Positions 17,777 to 25,795 of a stretch of 34,263 bases of DNA are shown piece after piece. Position 1 is the stretch's first letter, and each line of letters opens with the position of its first letter. Location: the NCBI GenBank assembly GCA_947165675.1, contig CAMVBJ010000031.1, positions 1 through 34,263 of the forward strand, given 5' to 3'. The notes beneath the pieces are model-generated. The model was not told where the DNA came from. It searched no databases and was given only the letters and a program-made list of their open reading frames with translations. This stretch comes from an uncultured Prevotellaceae bacterium. GTDB taxonomy: Bacteria; Bacteroidota; Bacteroidia; Bacteroidales; Muribaculaceae. A program made the position numbers and the translations under genes.

Positions 17777-18729
17777 TTCTTCACCTCCTCCTTCTTTTCA
17801 GGTTGTTCAACGGGGCGTGTGGCTTCGACAAAGTTGACGGCGCGCTGGTAAGCCACCTCGTTGTCATCGGCCAGCGGACGGGCATTGGCAAACTTCACAA
17901 TGTCTGCGACCTCAAGGATCATCTCCAGCTGTTCATTCACGGCCTTGGTCTCGTCGTTCTTCTTCAAGGTGTCGATGATCTGGGAAGAGGTCATCTCCAC
18001 GGCGTTGATGTCAAAGCGACGGTCAATATACACCCTCAGGATGTCGGTCAGGCCCGTGAAATATTCCTTTTCCTGGCCTCGTTGCCACAGTTGAGCGGCC
18101 TTGAGATTTTGCAGGTTGATCATTGCCTCCTCATAGGGTGGCAAGCGCTTCTTGCTCGGTTTCAAGGGATTGATACCCTTCTTGTAATACTTGCGGTAAA
18201 CCCAGATGCCACCACCGATCAGCAGCAGCCCGAGTAGCCATGCCCACCAGTAGTCGGGCAGCCAGTCAAGCAGGTTGAAGGGCACATCCTCGACAGGCTT
18301 GATGTCATGAATGTCCTTCATCTGGCTCACATCGACAGGCAGCACCTTCAGGGTAAGCTGGTTACAGAATGCCGTGTCGCCATTTACCACATAGGGGATA
18401 GGCTTGATCACCCACAAGCCCGAATCAAAGCTCTGGATAATAAGATCGCGGTTGATCTGGATGCGGTTATTGCCCAGGTCAGTCGTGTCGGCCTTGAGAC
18501 GTTCGGCAATCTCGACCATGGCATTCAACGTGTCAGCCTGCTCATTAGGGAAGAAGCCCCGGGCAGCCTTGTCCTGGGTAATTTCCAGATGCAACGCCGT
18601 GGTCTTGCCCATGAGCAGCGAGGCACTGTCGAGCCTGGCTTTGAACGTGACGTTGCCCCCCATGGCAATGACCCAGGTTGTCATCATCACCACGGCTATC
18701 ATCACGATATGTTTCGCTCTTTGTGACAT
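17773..18729 (-). CDS. Conserved Bat-operon membrane protein
   Basis: A 318-residue protein with an N-terminal signal or anchor (about 8-25), a periplasmic beta-rich region (25-155), one membrane helix (WWAWLLGLLLIGGGIWVYRK, about 162-182) and a cytoplasmic helical tail (LTDILRVYIDRRFDINAVEM is characteristic). It belongs to the BatD-like or DUF4381-like proteins found between the DUF58 gene and batA in Bacteroidota Bat operons. It ends in a Glu/Lys-rich tail whose coding DNA carries the batA ribosome binding site. The precise function is unknown. Confidence 0.82.
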   Translation of the reverse strand: MSQRAKHIVMIAVVMMTTWVIAMGGNVTFKARLDSASLLMGKTTALHLEITQDKAARGFFPNEQADTLNAMVEIAERLKADTTDLGNNRIQINRDLIIQSFDSGLWVIKPIPYVVNGDTAFCNQLTLKVLPVDVSQMKDIHDIKPVEDVPFNLLDWLPDYWWAWLLGLLLIGGGIWVYRKYYKKGINPLKPSKKRLPPYEEAMINLQNLKAAQLWQRGQEKEYFTGLTDILRVYIDRRFDINAVEMTSSQIIDTLKKNDETKAVNEQLEMILEVADIVKFANARPLADDNEVAYQRAVNFVEATRPVEQPEKKEEVKK

Positions 18730-18775
18730 TTTTCAACTTGATTTTTTTTAAAAGTCGCTAAGGTCTTTAAAGTCC

Positions 18776-19654
18776 CTAACTTCTGATACCCCGATTCTTG
18801 AACAGGCCCATCAGGGCGGTAACATAGTCCTCGTCGGTGGCGACACTGGCGATATCGACATTACAACGCTGCAACGTGCTGCTCAACGCCTGCTGTTGAT
18901 TGTACCACCAGCGGCTGTAAGCATCACGCACGCGCTTGCTGCTGGTGTCCACCCACCTCATCGTGCCACGCTCGGCATCGCGCACGCGCATCAACCCCAC
19001 GTTGGGCAACTGTGCTTCGCGCTTGTCATAGACCTGCACGGCAATAACGTCATGCTTGTGGTTAGCGATGGACAACGACTTGCTGTAGTCATGTTCGTCG
19101 ATAAAGTCACTCACCAGGAATGTGGTACTGCGCTTCTTCAATGCGCTTGTCATGTACTCCAGCACCATATTGATATCGGTGCCCGTGCCCTCGGGCTCGA
19201 AGTTGAGCAACTCGCGGATGACGAGCAGAATGTGCTTGCGCCCCTTCTTGGGTGGAATGAATTTCTCCACCTTGTCGCTGAAGAAGATGACGCCCACCTT
19301 ATCGTTGTTCTGGATAGCCGAGAATGCGATGGTGGCGCCAACCTCAGCCATCATCTCGCGCTTGGCGACTCCCACGGCACCAAAGTCCTTGCTACCACTC
19401 ACGTCCACAACCAGCATCACCGTGAGTTCGCGTTCCTCCTCATAGACCTTGACATAGGGGCGATTGTAGCGGGCGGTGACGTTCCAGTCGATGTCGCGAA
19501 CGTCATCCCCATACTGGTACTCGCGCACCTCGCTGAAGGTCATACCCCTGCCCTTGAAGGCCGAGTGGTATTCGCCGGCAAATATGTTCTGCGACAGGCC
19601 CTTGGTCTTGATTTCTATCTTGCGGACCTTACGCAGCAATTCGTTTGTATCCAT
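18776..19654 (-). CDS. DUF58 protein of the MoxR/Bat operon
   Basis: A 292-residue soluble DUF58 protein. The family core reads AFKGRGMTFSEVREYQYGDD and VRDIDWNVTARYNRPYVKVY (about 33-75), followed by a VWA-like fold starting MLVVDVSGSKDFG. DUF58 proteins nearly always sit next to MoxR ATPases, as here. The gene is separated from moxR by 145 bp of heptamer-period repeats and from the next gene by a 46-bp gap containing AAAGTC/CTAA repeats that touch its stop codon. Confidence 0.93.
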   Translation of the reverse strand: MDTNELLRKVRKIEIKTKGLSQNIFAGEYHSAFKGRGMTFSEVREYQYGDDVRDIDWNVTARYNRPYVKVYEEERELTVMLVVDVSGSKDFGAVGVAKREMMAEVGATIAFSAIQNNDKVGVIFFSDKVEKFIPPKKGRKHILLVIRELLNFEPEGTGTDINMVLEYMTSALKKRSTTFLVSDFIDEHDYSKSLSIANHKHDVIAVQVYDKREAQLPNVGLMRVRDAERGTMRWVDTSSKRVRDAYSRWWYNQQQALSSTLQRCNVDIASVATDEDYVTALMGLFKNRGIRS

Positions 19655-19660
19655 TACTTA

Positions 19661-19799
19661 GTTGTCAGTTGCCTGTTGTCAGTTTTCAGTTGTCAGTTGT
19701 CAGTATCGACTAATGACTCTTTGACTAATGACTAAAACCTAATTACCTAAAACCTATAGCCTAAAACCTATAGCCTATAGCCTATAACCTATAGCCTAA
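19661..19799. repeat. Compound heptamer repeat tract between moxR and DUF58 gene
   Basis: Three repeat types lie side by side, all with 7-nt period: GTTGTCA/GTTTTCA (from about 19669), ATGACTA-like units (about 19709-19738), and CCTATAG/CCTATAA/CCTAAAA (about 19741-19797). There is no coding capacity. It lies inside what should be one transcript. Confidence 0.75.
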
Positions 19800-20795
19800 T
19801 CAAGGCACTGCGATCTTGTCCAGGATATTGCTGATAATCTCGTCGGCGCTGATGTTGTTGGCCTCGGCCTCGTAGGAAAGGCCCAGGCGGTGACGCATCA
19901 CGTCGTGACAGACGGCACGCACGTCCTCGGGAATCACGTAGCCACGGTTGCGCAGGAAGGCGTAGGCTCTCGACGTCAGCGCCATGTTGATTGACGCGCG
20001 CGGCGATGCGCCGAAGGTGATCATGCCCTTCAAGTCGTTCAGTCCATAGTCGGCAGGGAAACGGGTGGCAAACACGATGTCAACAATATACTTCTGGATT
20101 TTCTCGTCAATATAAATCTGCTGCACCACCTTGCGGGTGTCGACAATGTCGGCAGGAGTGACCATCGGGCGAACCTGCACGGGATCAGGAGCGATGTTCA
20201 TCTTGATGATTTCGCTCTCCTCGTTCTTGCTGGGATAGCCGATGAGGACCTTCATCAAGAAACGGTCCACCTGGGCCTCGGGCAGCGGATAAGTACCCTC
20301 TTGCTCGATGGGGTTCTGGGTTGCCAGCACCAGGAAGGGGTCATCGAGCTTGAACGTCTGCTCACCGATGGTCACCTGGCGCTCCTGCATGGCCTCAAGC
20401 AGTGCGCTCTGCACCTTGGCGGGAGCACGGTTGATCTCGTCGGCGAGGACAAAGTTGGCAAATACGGGGCCTTTCTTGACCTCGAACTGCTCCTTCTTGA
20501 TGCTATAGATCATGGTTCCCACCACGTCGGCGGGGAGCAGGTCGGGGGTGAACTGGATGCGCGAGAAGCGGGCATCAATCAGCGATGCCAGGGTGCTGAT
20601 AGCCTTGGTCTTGGCCAAGCCGGGCACACCTTCGAGCAGCACATGCCCATTGGCGAGCAAGGCGATGAGCAAGGAATCGACAAGATGCTTCTGACCCACA
20701 ATGGTCTGATCCATACCCTGACGGATCATATTCACGAAATTACTTTTACTTGCAATCAGGTCATTTAACTCCCTGATATTGACTGTTTCTGCCAT
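19800..20795 (-). CDS. moxR: MoxR-family AAA+ ATPase
   Basis: A 331-residue AAA+ ATPase. Walker A is EGVPGLAKTK, Walker B FVLADEINRAPAKVQSALLE, sensor 1 LATQNPIEQEGTYPLPEAQ, and arginine fingers are expected near QVDRFLMK. This is the MoxR subfamily signature. It is first in the Bat operon and likely drives, with DUF58 and the VWA proteins, maturation of envelope complexes important for oxygen and stress tolerance. Its promoter is the -7 element at 20851-20858. Confidence 0.96.
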   Translation of the reverse strand: MAETVNIRELNDLIASKSNFVNMIRQGMDQTIVGQKHLVDSLLIALLANGHVLLEGVPGLAKTKAISTLASLIDARFSRIQFTPDLLPADVVGTMIYSIKKEQFEVKKGPVFANFVLADEINRAPAKVQSALLEAMQERQVTIGEQTFKLDDPFLVLATQNPIEQEGTYPLPEAQVDRFLMKVLIGYPSKNEESEIIKMNIAPDPVQVRPMVTPADIVDTRKVVQQIYIDEKIQKYIVDIVFATRFPADYGLNDLKGMITFGASPRASINMALTSRAYAFLRNRGYVIPEDVRAVCHDVMRHRLGLSYEAEANNISADEIISNILDKIAVP

Positions 20796-20850
20796 ATTAA
20801 TATCGTTTTTTCTCTATTGTTATCCTTGTTTATTTCCATTATACAAGGTG

Positions 20851-20858
20851 CAAAAATA
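20851..20858 (-). promoter_or_regulatory. Promoter -7 element for the moxR-bat operon
   Basis: Read on the minus strand this is TATTTTTG, matching TAnnTTTG, 55 bp before the moxR ATG. The leader would be about 50 nt. The -33 region is G-rich and not a clear match. Confidence 0.5.
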
Positions 20859-20917
20859 CGGCATTCCCATCAACCCCCGTCTAAAAATCACGTTAATTTA
20901 ACAAATATATTGTTAAA

Positions 20918-20977
20918 AGGCTTTAGCCTAACAAGAGTTAGGCTTCAGGTGGCATCCGCATTCACCTGAAGCCTAAA
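20918..20977 (-). terminator. Terminator after the 1011-residue BspA gene
   Basis: A perfect 14-bp stem (20938-20951 with 20963-20976, arm TTAGGCTTCAGGTG) with an 11-nt loop lies 10 bp past the stop codon. A second small hairpin, AGGCTAAAGCCT followed by TTTT on the minus strand, comes right after. Together they should stop transcription before moxR. Confidence 0.75.
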
Positions 20978-20986
20978 ACTTGACTA

Positions 20987-23900
20987 CTACTTAATCATTA
21001 CCTTTGTTGAACTGATCGTGCCGTCGTCATATCTGGTAATGACCACGTTGATGCCTGGTAACGGATGCGGCGACGTAACACCGTCCATGCCGATGTACTC
21101 GCGGCTGATGACCCGACGCTCGGCGGTCACACTGGACATCCCCGATGACCCGATATTGAAGAATCGTTCCCAATATTGAGCCATTTTGTAACTGTCCACA
21201 CATCCCTCTGGCACTGTAAGCCTGGCGGTCTGATTGGTCTCCTGCGAGAACGTCTTGTCATCGATGGTGGGTGGCACTGTAGCCGCCGTCTCGATGGACT
21301 TGAGAGCCCCGCAGCCGTAGAAGGCATAGTCGCCTATCGTGGTCACCGATGCAGGGATGAACAGTGAGTCGAGCTGTGTGCGCTTGTAAGCTAAATAATG
21401 CGGGATGTGCTTCACTTGATCACCCAAATAGAGGTGGGCTACTGGACACGTGTCAAACCAGGGCCTAACCGATGTGCCAGCCTCAATACCCTCACAGTCG
21501 ATGGCATTGTAATAGACGGTTGACAGGCTTGAACATCCAGTGAATGCATATTGGCCGATGGATGTTGTGGCTTCGGGGATTGCTATGCTGGTAATGCCTG
21601 CTTGGTTGACTGCCAGATAGGCGGGTATATGCTCTACTGCATCGCCAATCGTCAAGACCGATAGCCGTGCGCTGGCAAACCAGGCATCGTTGGTATGGGT
21701 GGGTCCCTCGCAGTGAATGGCACGGAAGTCCACCGTATCAATGCCCGTGCAACCCATGAACGCCTCGCTTTCAATCACCTTGACCCGCTCGGGTATAGTG
21801 ATTGAGGTGATGCGCGGTTGATTCTTTACAAACTTTGCCGGAATCCGCTCCACATTATTGCCGATGTTGACCCAAGTGATGGGGGAATTCTCGAACCACC
21901 AGTCCACATAGTACTGCTCGGTAAGGCCCCGGCAATCCTTGGCGTTGAAGTTGACCGTCGTCAAGTTGACACAGCCCCAGAAGGCACCACTACCCATGGT
22001 GCTCACCTTGGGCGGTATGGTGACCGATGTCAGTGACCTGCAATTACCAACAGCACGATTACCAATCGCTGTTAAGCCTTGCGGAAACTTGATGTCGGTC
22101 AACTGTGAACAGCCATAGAAGGCTGCGCTACCGATGGTTTTCACGCTCGATGGTATGACTATCGTGTCCAGCGAGGTCTGATTCATGGCAATGCCAGCAG
22201 GAACCGTCAAAACGCCCTGGCCAAACGTCAACTGGGTAATGGTACCACTATCAAACCACTGTTCAGAGCCACTGGAACAGTCCTTGGCATCGAGATGCAC
22301 CGTTCTCAAGTTGCTACATCCTCGAAATGCATTGCCGATGCCCTTGAGCGTCGCGGGCAGGGTGATCGTTTCCAGACTGGTGCAATTCTTAAACACACCG
22401 TTGCCGATACTCTCGATTGCGCCAAAGTCGATGTTCTTCAGGCTGGTACAGCCCTGGAATGCTAAATTGTTGATGCTTTTCAGCGACTGGGGAAACTTGA
22501 TTTCCTCCAGACTTGAGCAGCCCGAGAACACGAAATAATCAAGCGACGTCACTCCTTCTCCCAGGTCAACCGAGTGCAATGACCGACAATTAGAAAATGC
22601 AGCATAGCCGAGTTTCTTCAACGAGTTGGGAAGCGACACCGCCTCCAGGCTGTAACAGCTATTGAAGGCATCTTGCTGAATCTCGGTAATGGCGTTGCCC
22701 AAGGTGAGTTGTTGCAGGCCTGTACACCCCTTAAAAGTCTCTATTCCAATGAGCTTAACGCCATTGCCGATGGTGGCTTGCTTGAGCGAAGTACAGTTCT
22801 CAAAGACGTTCCAGCCCAGGCTCGTCACCGAGTCGGGGATGTCAATCGTCTGAATCGCCGTGTGTGAAAAGGCATTGGTACCGATGAATGTGAGTCCGTC
22901 GGGTAACTGCATAGCCTCAAGGCTGCTGCAACCCTGGAATGCGCCCCATTCAATACGCTCAACAGTTGTCGGGATATTTACCGTCACAAGGCTCTTACAG
23001 TTCTGAAACAGACCACTGGCAATCATCTTGAGTTCATCGGGCAAGACGGCACTGACCAGGTTGGAGCAATTCTGCATCACGTCCGATTCAATGGTCGTCA
23101 CCGAGTTAGGAAAGACGATGGACCGCAAGCTCGAACAGCCCGAGAAGGCCATGTAACGCACGGTAGTGACCGAGGGCGGAATCTGGACGCCCTGAAGCTG
23201 GGCACAACCGTAGAATGCCGACGCACCGATCGACGTAACGGCCTGCTGGATGGTGATATCCTGCAACGACGAGCAGTTCATGAACAAGTAGTCACTGATG
23301 GCCTCGAGCGACGCGGGCAGGGTGATTGATGTCAACGCCTTGCATCCCTTGAAGGCCGATGCGCCCATCGTGGTCATGGCATCAGGAAACTCGATATCAG
23401 TCAGCCCCGTGCAGTCCTCAAATGCCGAGGGGCCGATGGCGGTCAAGGTTTCAGGCACACGGGAGGTTTTGCAGCCCATCAACAGGGTGTTACTTGCCGT
23501 CTCGATAACGGCATTGCAATGGTCACGCGAGTCCAGCCAGGGATTGCCGGGAGACACACTGATCCGCACGAGACTGGTACAACCCTCAAAGTCGCTGGGG
23601 ACTATTGTCTTGAGCGAAGCCCCGATTTCGACGTCCTCAAGCGATTCACACAGGGCAAAGGCCTTTTCGCCAAGTACAGTAACTGAATCAGGTATCGCAA
23701 TCACCCGCAGCATTTTGCAGCTATAGAAAGCCTGGCGGTCGATAGTCTTGACAGTCCCGGGAATCGACACCGAGAGCAAGCTGTCACAGCCAGCAAAAGC
23801 ATGCCTCCCGATGCCAGTCACGACGAAGTCCTGGTTGTCAAATGTGGCCAGTTCGGGAATCCTGATGTCGCCCGAATAATCGCCCTCGGCAGGATAAGTG

Positions 23901-24022
23901 ACCTGGACCGTGACCCGATCGTCATTGACAAGATAGGTCAAGCCTCCGTCTTCAAACGTAACAGCGTGTGTCCACTGGGCCACACCCAGCATGATAAGCA
24001 TTAACAATAGTTCCTTTTTCAT
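20987..24022 (-). CDS. Large BspA-type LRR surface protein
   Basis: A 1011-residue secreted protein. A signal peptide (MKKELLLMLIMLGVAQWTHA) precedes a short beta lead-in domain (FEDGGLTYLVNDDRVTVQV) and then about 30 LRR_5/BspA units (form IPxSVTxIGxxAFxGCxSL) to about residue 940. One insert with SRDNCNAVIETASN is present near residue 170. The C terminus (PGINVVITRYDDGTISSTK) resembles the last strand of a type IX secretion sorting tail, though short. BspA relatives bind fibronectin or fibrinogen or act in cell contact; the ligand here is unknown. No -7 element is visible in the 62 bp upstream of the start, so it may be read through from the dockerin gene. Confidence 0.9.
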   Translation of the reverse strand: MKKELLLMLIMLGVAQWTHAVTFEDGGLTYLVNDDRVTVQVTYPAEGDYSGDIRIPELATFDNQDFVVTGIGRHAFAGCDSLLSVSIPGTVKTIDRQAFYSCKMLRVIAIPDSVTVLGEKAFALCESLEDVEIGASLKTIVPSDFEGCTSLVRISVSPGNPWLDSRDHCNAVIETASNTLLMGCKTSRVPETLTAIGPSAFEDCTGLTDIEFPDAMTTMGASAFKGCKALTSITLPASLEAISDYLFMNCSSLQDITIQQAVTSIGASAFYGCAQLQGVQIPPSVTTVRYMAFSGCSSLRSIVFPNSVTTIESDVMQNCSNLVSAVLPDELKMIASGLFQNCKSLVTVNIPTTVERIEWGAFQGCSSLEAMQLPDGLTFIGTNAFSHTAIQTIDIPDSVTSLGWNVFENCTSLKQATIGNGVKLIGIETFKGCTGLQQLTLGNAITEIQQDAFNSCYSLEAVSLPNSLKKLGYAAFSNCRSLHSVDLGEGVTSLDYFVFSGCSSLEEIKFPQSLKSINNLAFQGCTSLKNIDFGAIESIGNGVFKNCTSLETITLPATLKGIGNAFRGCSNLRTVHLDAKDCSSGSEQWFDSGTITQLTFGQGVLTVPAGIAMNQTSLDTIVIPSSVKTIGSAAFYGCSQLTDIKFPQGLTAIGNRAVGNCRSLTSVTIPPKVSTMGSGAFWGCVNLTTVNFNAKDCRGLTEQYYVDWWFENSPITWVNIGNNVERIPAKFVKNQPRITSITIPERVKVIESEAFMGCTGIDTVDFRAIHCEGPTHTNDAWFASARLSVLTIGDAVEHIPAYLAVNQAGITSIAIPEATTSIGQYAFTGCSSLSTVYYNAIDCEGIEAGTSVRPWFDTCPVAHLYLGDQVKHIPHYLAYKRTQLDSLFIPASVTTIGDYAFYGCGALKSIETAATVPPTIDDKTFSQETNQTARLTVPEGCVDSYKMAQYWERFFNIGSSGMSSVTAERRVISREYIGMDGVTSPHPLPGINVVITRYDDGTISSTKVMIK

Positions 24023-24084
24023 AACTGTATCTTTTTCTACTGAATATCAATCAATTATTTATCATGATATCGTAACATCAACTA

Positions 24085-25488
24085 TTAACTGTTAACTGAA
24101 AGGATGTAGTCGATGATGGCATTGATGTCGGCAATGTTAACCTCACCGTCGCCATTCACGTCACCGATGACCGTGCTGATCCATCCACCACCGTCGGGAC
24201 TGGGGACACGGGTATGTCCTTTGCTTCCACCGCCGTTGACGATGATAACAACCACGTTGCTTGCATCGCTGATGGTAACCTCGCCATCGCCATTGACGTC
24301 CCCAGGGAGACCCAGGAATACATCACCCAGTACTTGAGAAAACTCCTTCCAGCCGTCGGTCTGTTGATAGGCCGATTGCGCTTCTGGCAGGACATGCAGC
24401 GTGGCGTGGTCATAGCCATTCATATTAACAAACAACTGTCCACCACCGACGGCAGGCGGCATAGTTGCCAGGCTGATCACATCGGCCAACTGGTTACAGT
24501 CGCTGAAGATATGGTGACCGATGCTGGTCACGCCACTGCCGATCACAATGCTGGCGAGCCTGCTACAACCCTCAAAGGCATAATCATCGATGGTGGTCAC
24601 CGAGCCAGGCAAGATGATGCAGGTGAGAGACGAACAACTGTCAAATGCGTCAATGCCAATACTCGTGATGGAATTGCCCAGGACGACACTCGTGAGACTG
24701 GTGCACTTATAGAAGGTGTAGTCGTTGATGGCGGTCACCCCATCGGGGATAGTGATACTGGCAAGTTGTGAGCAATCATAGAAGGCTTCGGCTCCAATGG
24801 TAGTCACAGAGGCTGGCAACATGACATGAGCGACCCGTGAACTCATGAGAAATCTTTCAGGTATCACCTCGACCTCGTTGCCAATCGCCACACTGTCGAT
24901 GCCCGACGTCATCAATGCACCCATCGAGAAACACCGCTGGGCATTCCACGTCAATGTCTTCATCTGGAAACTCATGCCGAAGGCATTATCGCCGACGGTT
25001 GTGACTGATTTACCTATCGACAGCTCCTGCATGGCAGTGCAGGCATAGAAGGCTTGCATACCGATGGTCGTTACCGAGTCGGGGATGGTCACGTGAGTGA
25101 TCTTGTCACACATGGTAAAAGCATAACGGCCAATCTCCTTGACCGCATCTGGGATGTCAACGTCCGTCAGATTGGTACACTTGGCAAAGGCATTATCGCC
25201 GATGGATGTTATCGTGGGGGGCAGCGCCACGTGGGTCAAGTTGTAGCATGTCATGAAGGCATTCTTGCCGATAGCGGTGACTGGATAGGTCGTCCCGCCA
25301 CTGGTAACCGTTGCGGGGATGACGACATCACCACTGTAGCAGCCGGTCTGGCCACTATTGGTGACGACGGCATGGCCGTCCACCAAATTATAGTAGATGC
25401 CATCAACCATGAGGTCATAGGCTCCCGCCACTGTCGGCATCAACAGCAGCAAGGCTACAAGGGCAGTATGAAATAAACTCTTTTTCAT
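24085..25488 (-). CDS. BspA-type LRR protein with dockerin-like repeats
   Basis: A 467-residue protein starting at 25488, where MKKSLFHTALVALLLLMPTV begins a clean signal peptide; the frame extends upstream to 25590 but that part is not signal-like. A lead-in domain (YDLMVDGIYYNLVDG) is followed by about 12 LRR_5 units. The last 75 residues contain two calcium-loop repeats, GDVNGDGEVTISDASN and GDVNGDGEVNIADINA, typical of dockerin type I. These may stabilise the C terminus or bind a cohesin-like partner; no cohesin is seen here. The final SVNS codons lie in a repeat reading AGTTAACAGTTAA. The promoter is at 25612-25619. Confidence 0.9.
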   Translation of the reverse strand: MKKSLFHTALVALLLLMPTVAGAYDLMVDGIYYNLVDGHAVVTNSGQTGCYSGDVVIPATVTSGGTTYPVTAIGKNAFMTCYNLTHVALPPTITSIGDNAFAKCTNLTDVDIPDAVKEIGRYAFTMCDKITHVTIPDSVTTIGMQAFYACTAMQELSIGKSVTTVGDNAFGMSFQMKTLTWNAQRCFSMGALMTSGIDSVAIGNEVEVIPERFLMSSRVAHVMLPASVTTIGAEAFYDCSQLASITIPDGVTAINDYTFYKCTSLTSVVLGNSITSIGIDAFDSCSSLTCIILPGSVTTIDDYAFEGCSRLASIVIGSGVTSIGHHIFSDCNQLADVISLATMPPAVGGGQLFVNMNGYDHATLHVLPEAQSAYQQTDGWKEFSQVLGDVFLGLPGDVNGDGEVTISDASNVVVIIVNGGGSKGHTRVPSPDGGGWISTVIGDVNGDGEVNIADINAIIDYILSVNS

Positions 25489-25611
25489 ATCGATTGAGAT
25501 TTCATAGCTCGTTACAAAATTACTTTTCGGTTTAGTGGCTTGCAATACCCATTTGGGGGTTTCTTGCCTGAATACTGTTAACAAGGTCACAGTTTTGCGT
25601 CCTTGTCACTG

Positions 25612-25619
25612 CAAAGTTA
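25612..25619 (-). promoter_or_regulatory. Promoter -7 element for the dockerin-BspA gene
   Basis: TAACTTTG on the minus strand, exact to TAnnTTTG, giving a leader of about 118 nt. It is followed by CAGTGACAAG, which closely resembles the sequence after the DUF3857-operon promoter (CAATGTCAAG). The conserved upstream block begins 31 bp away. Confidence 0.6.
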
Positions 25620-25635
25620 CAGTAAAAAAATGGAT

Positions 25636-25712
25636 AGTCCATGAAAGATGGACTTCATTTTTGAAAAACTAAGCTGCTGATTATCATCTATTTAAAAAAC
25701 AAAAAGTTCATT
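25636..25712 (-). promoter_or_regulatory. Conserved upstream element, copy 1
   Basis: Bases 25651-25712 align without gaps to 33196-33257, with about 47 of 62 identical by hand count and the core AAAAAGTTCATT exact. An inverted repeat AGTCCAT-GAAAG-ATGGACT (25636-25654) overlaps its promoter-proximal edge. It lies immediately upstream of the dockerin-BspA promoter and also upstream of the divergent regulator gene. Confidence 0.5.
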
Positions 25713-25761
25713 TCGTGATATTTTGGCATCATCCAGCGGGAATTTTTGATGAAAAATGACG

Positions 25762-25769
25762 TAATTTTG
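25762..25769 (+). promoter_or_regulatory. Promoter -7 element for the TPR regulator
   Basis: TAATTTTG matches TAnnTTTG and lies 26 bp before the ATG at 25796. The leader would be about 20 nt. No clear -33 at the right spacing. Confidence 0.45.
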
Positions 25770-25795
25770 TCCGTACAAAACCAATCACCCGAACT

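Noticed and set aside
16790-17851. Plus-strand frame of 353 codons across batA
   Set aside because: Antisense to the VWA domain with its complete MIDAS; no recognisable family and no start context.
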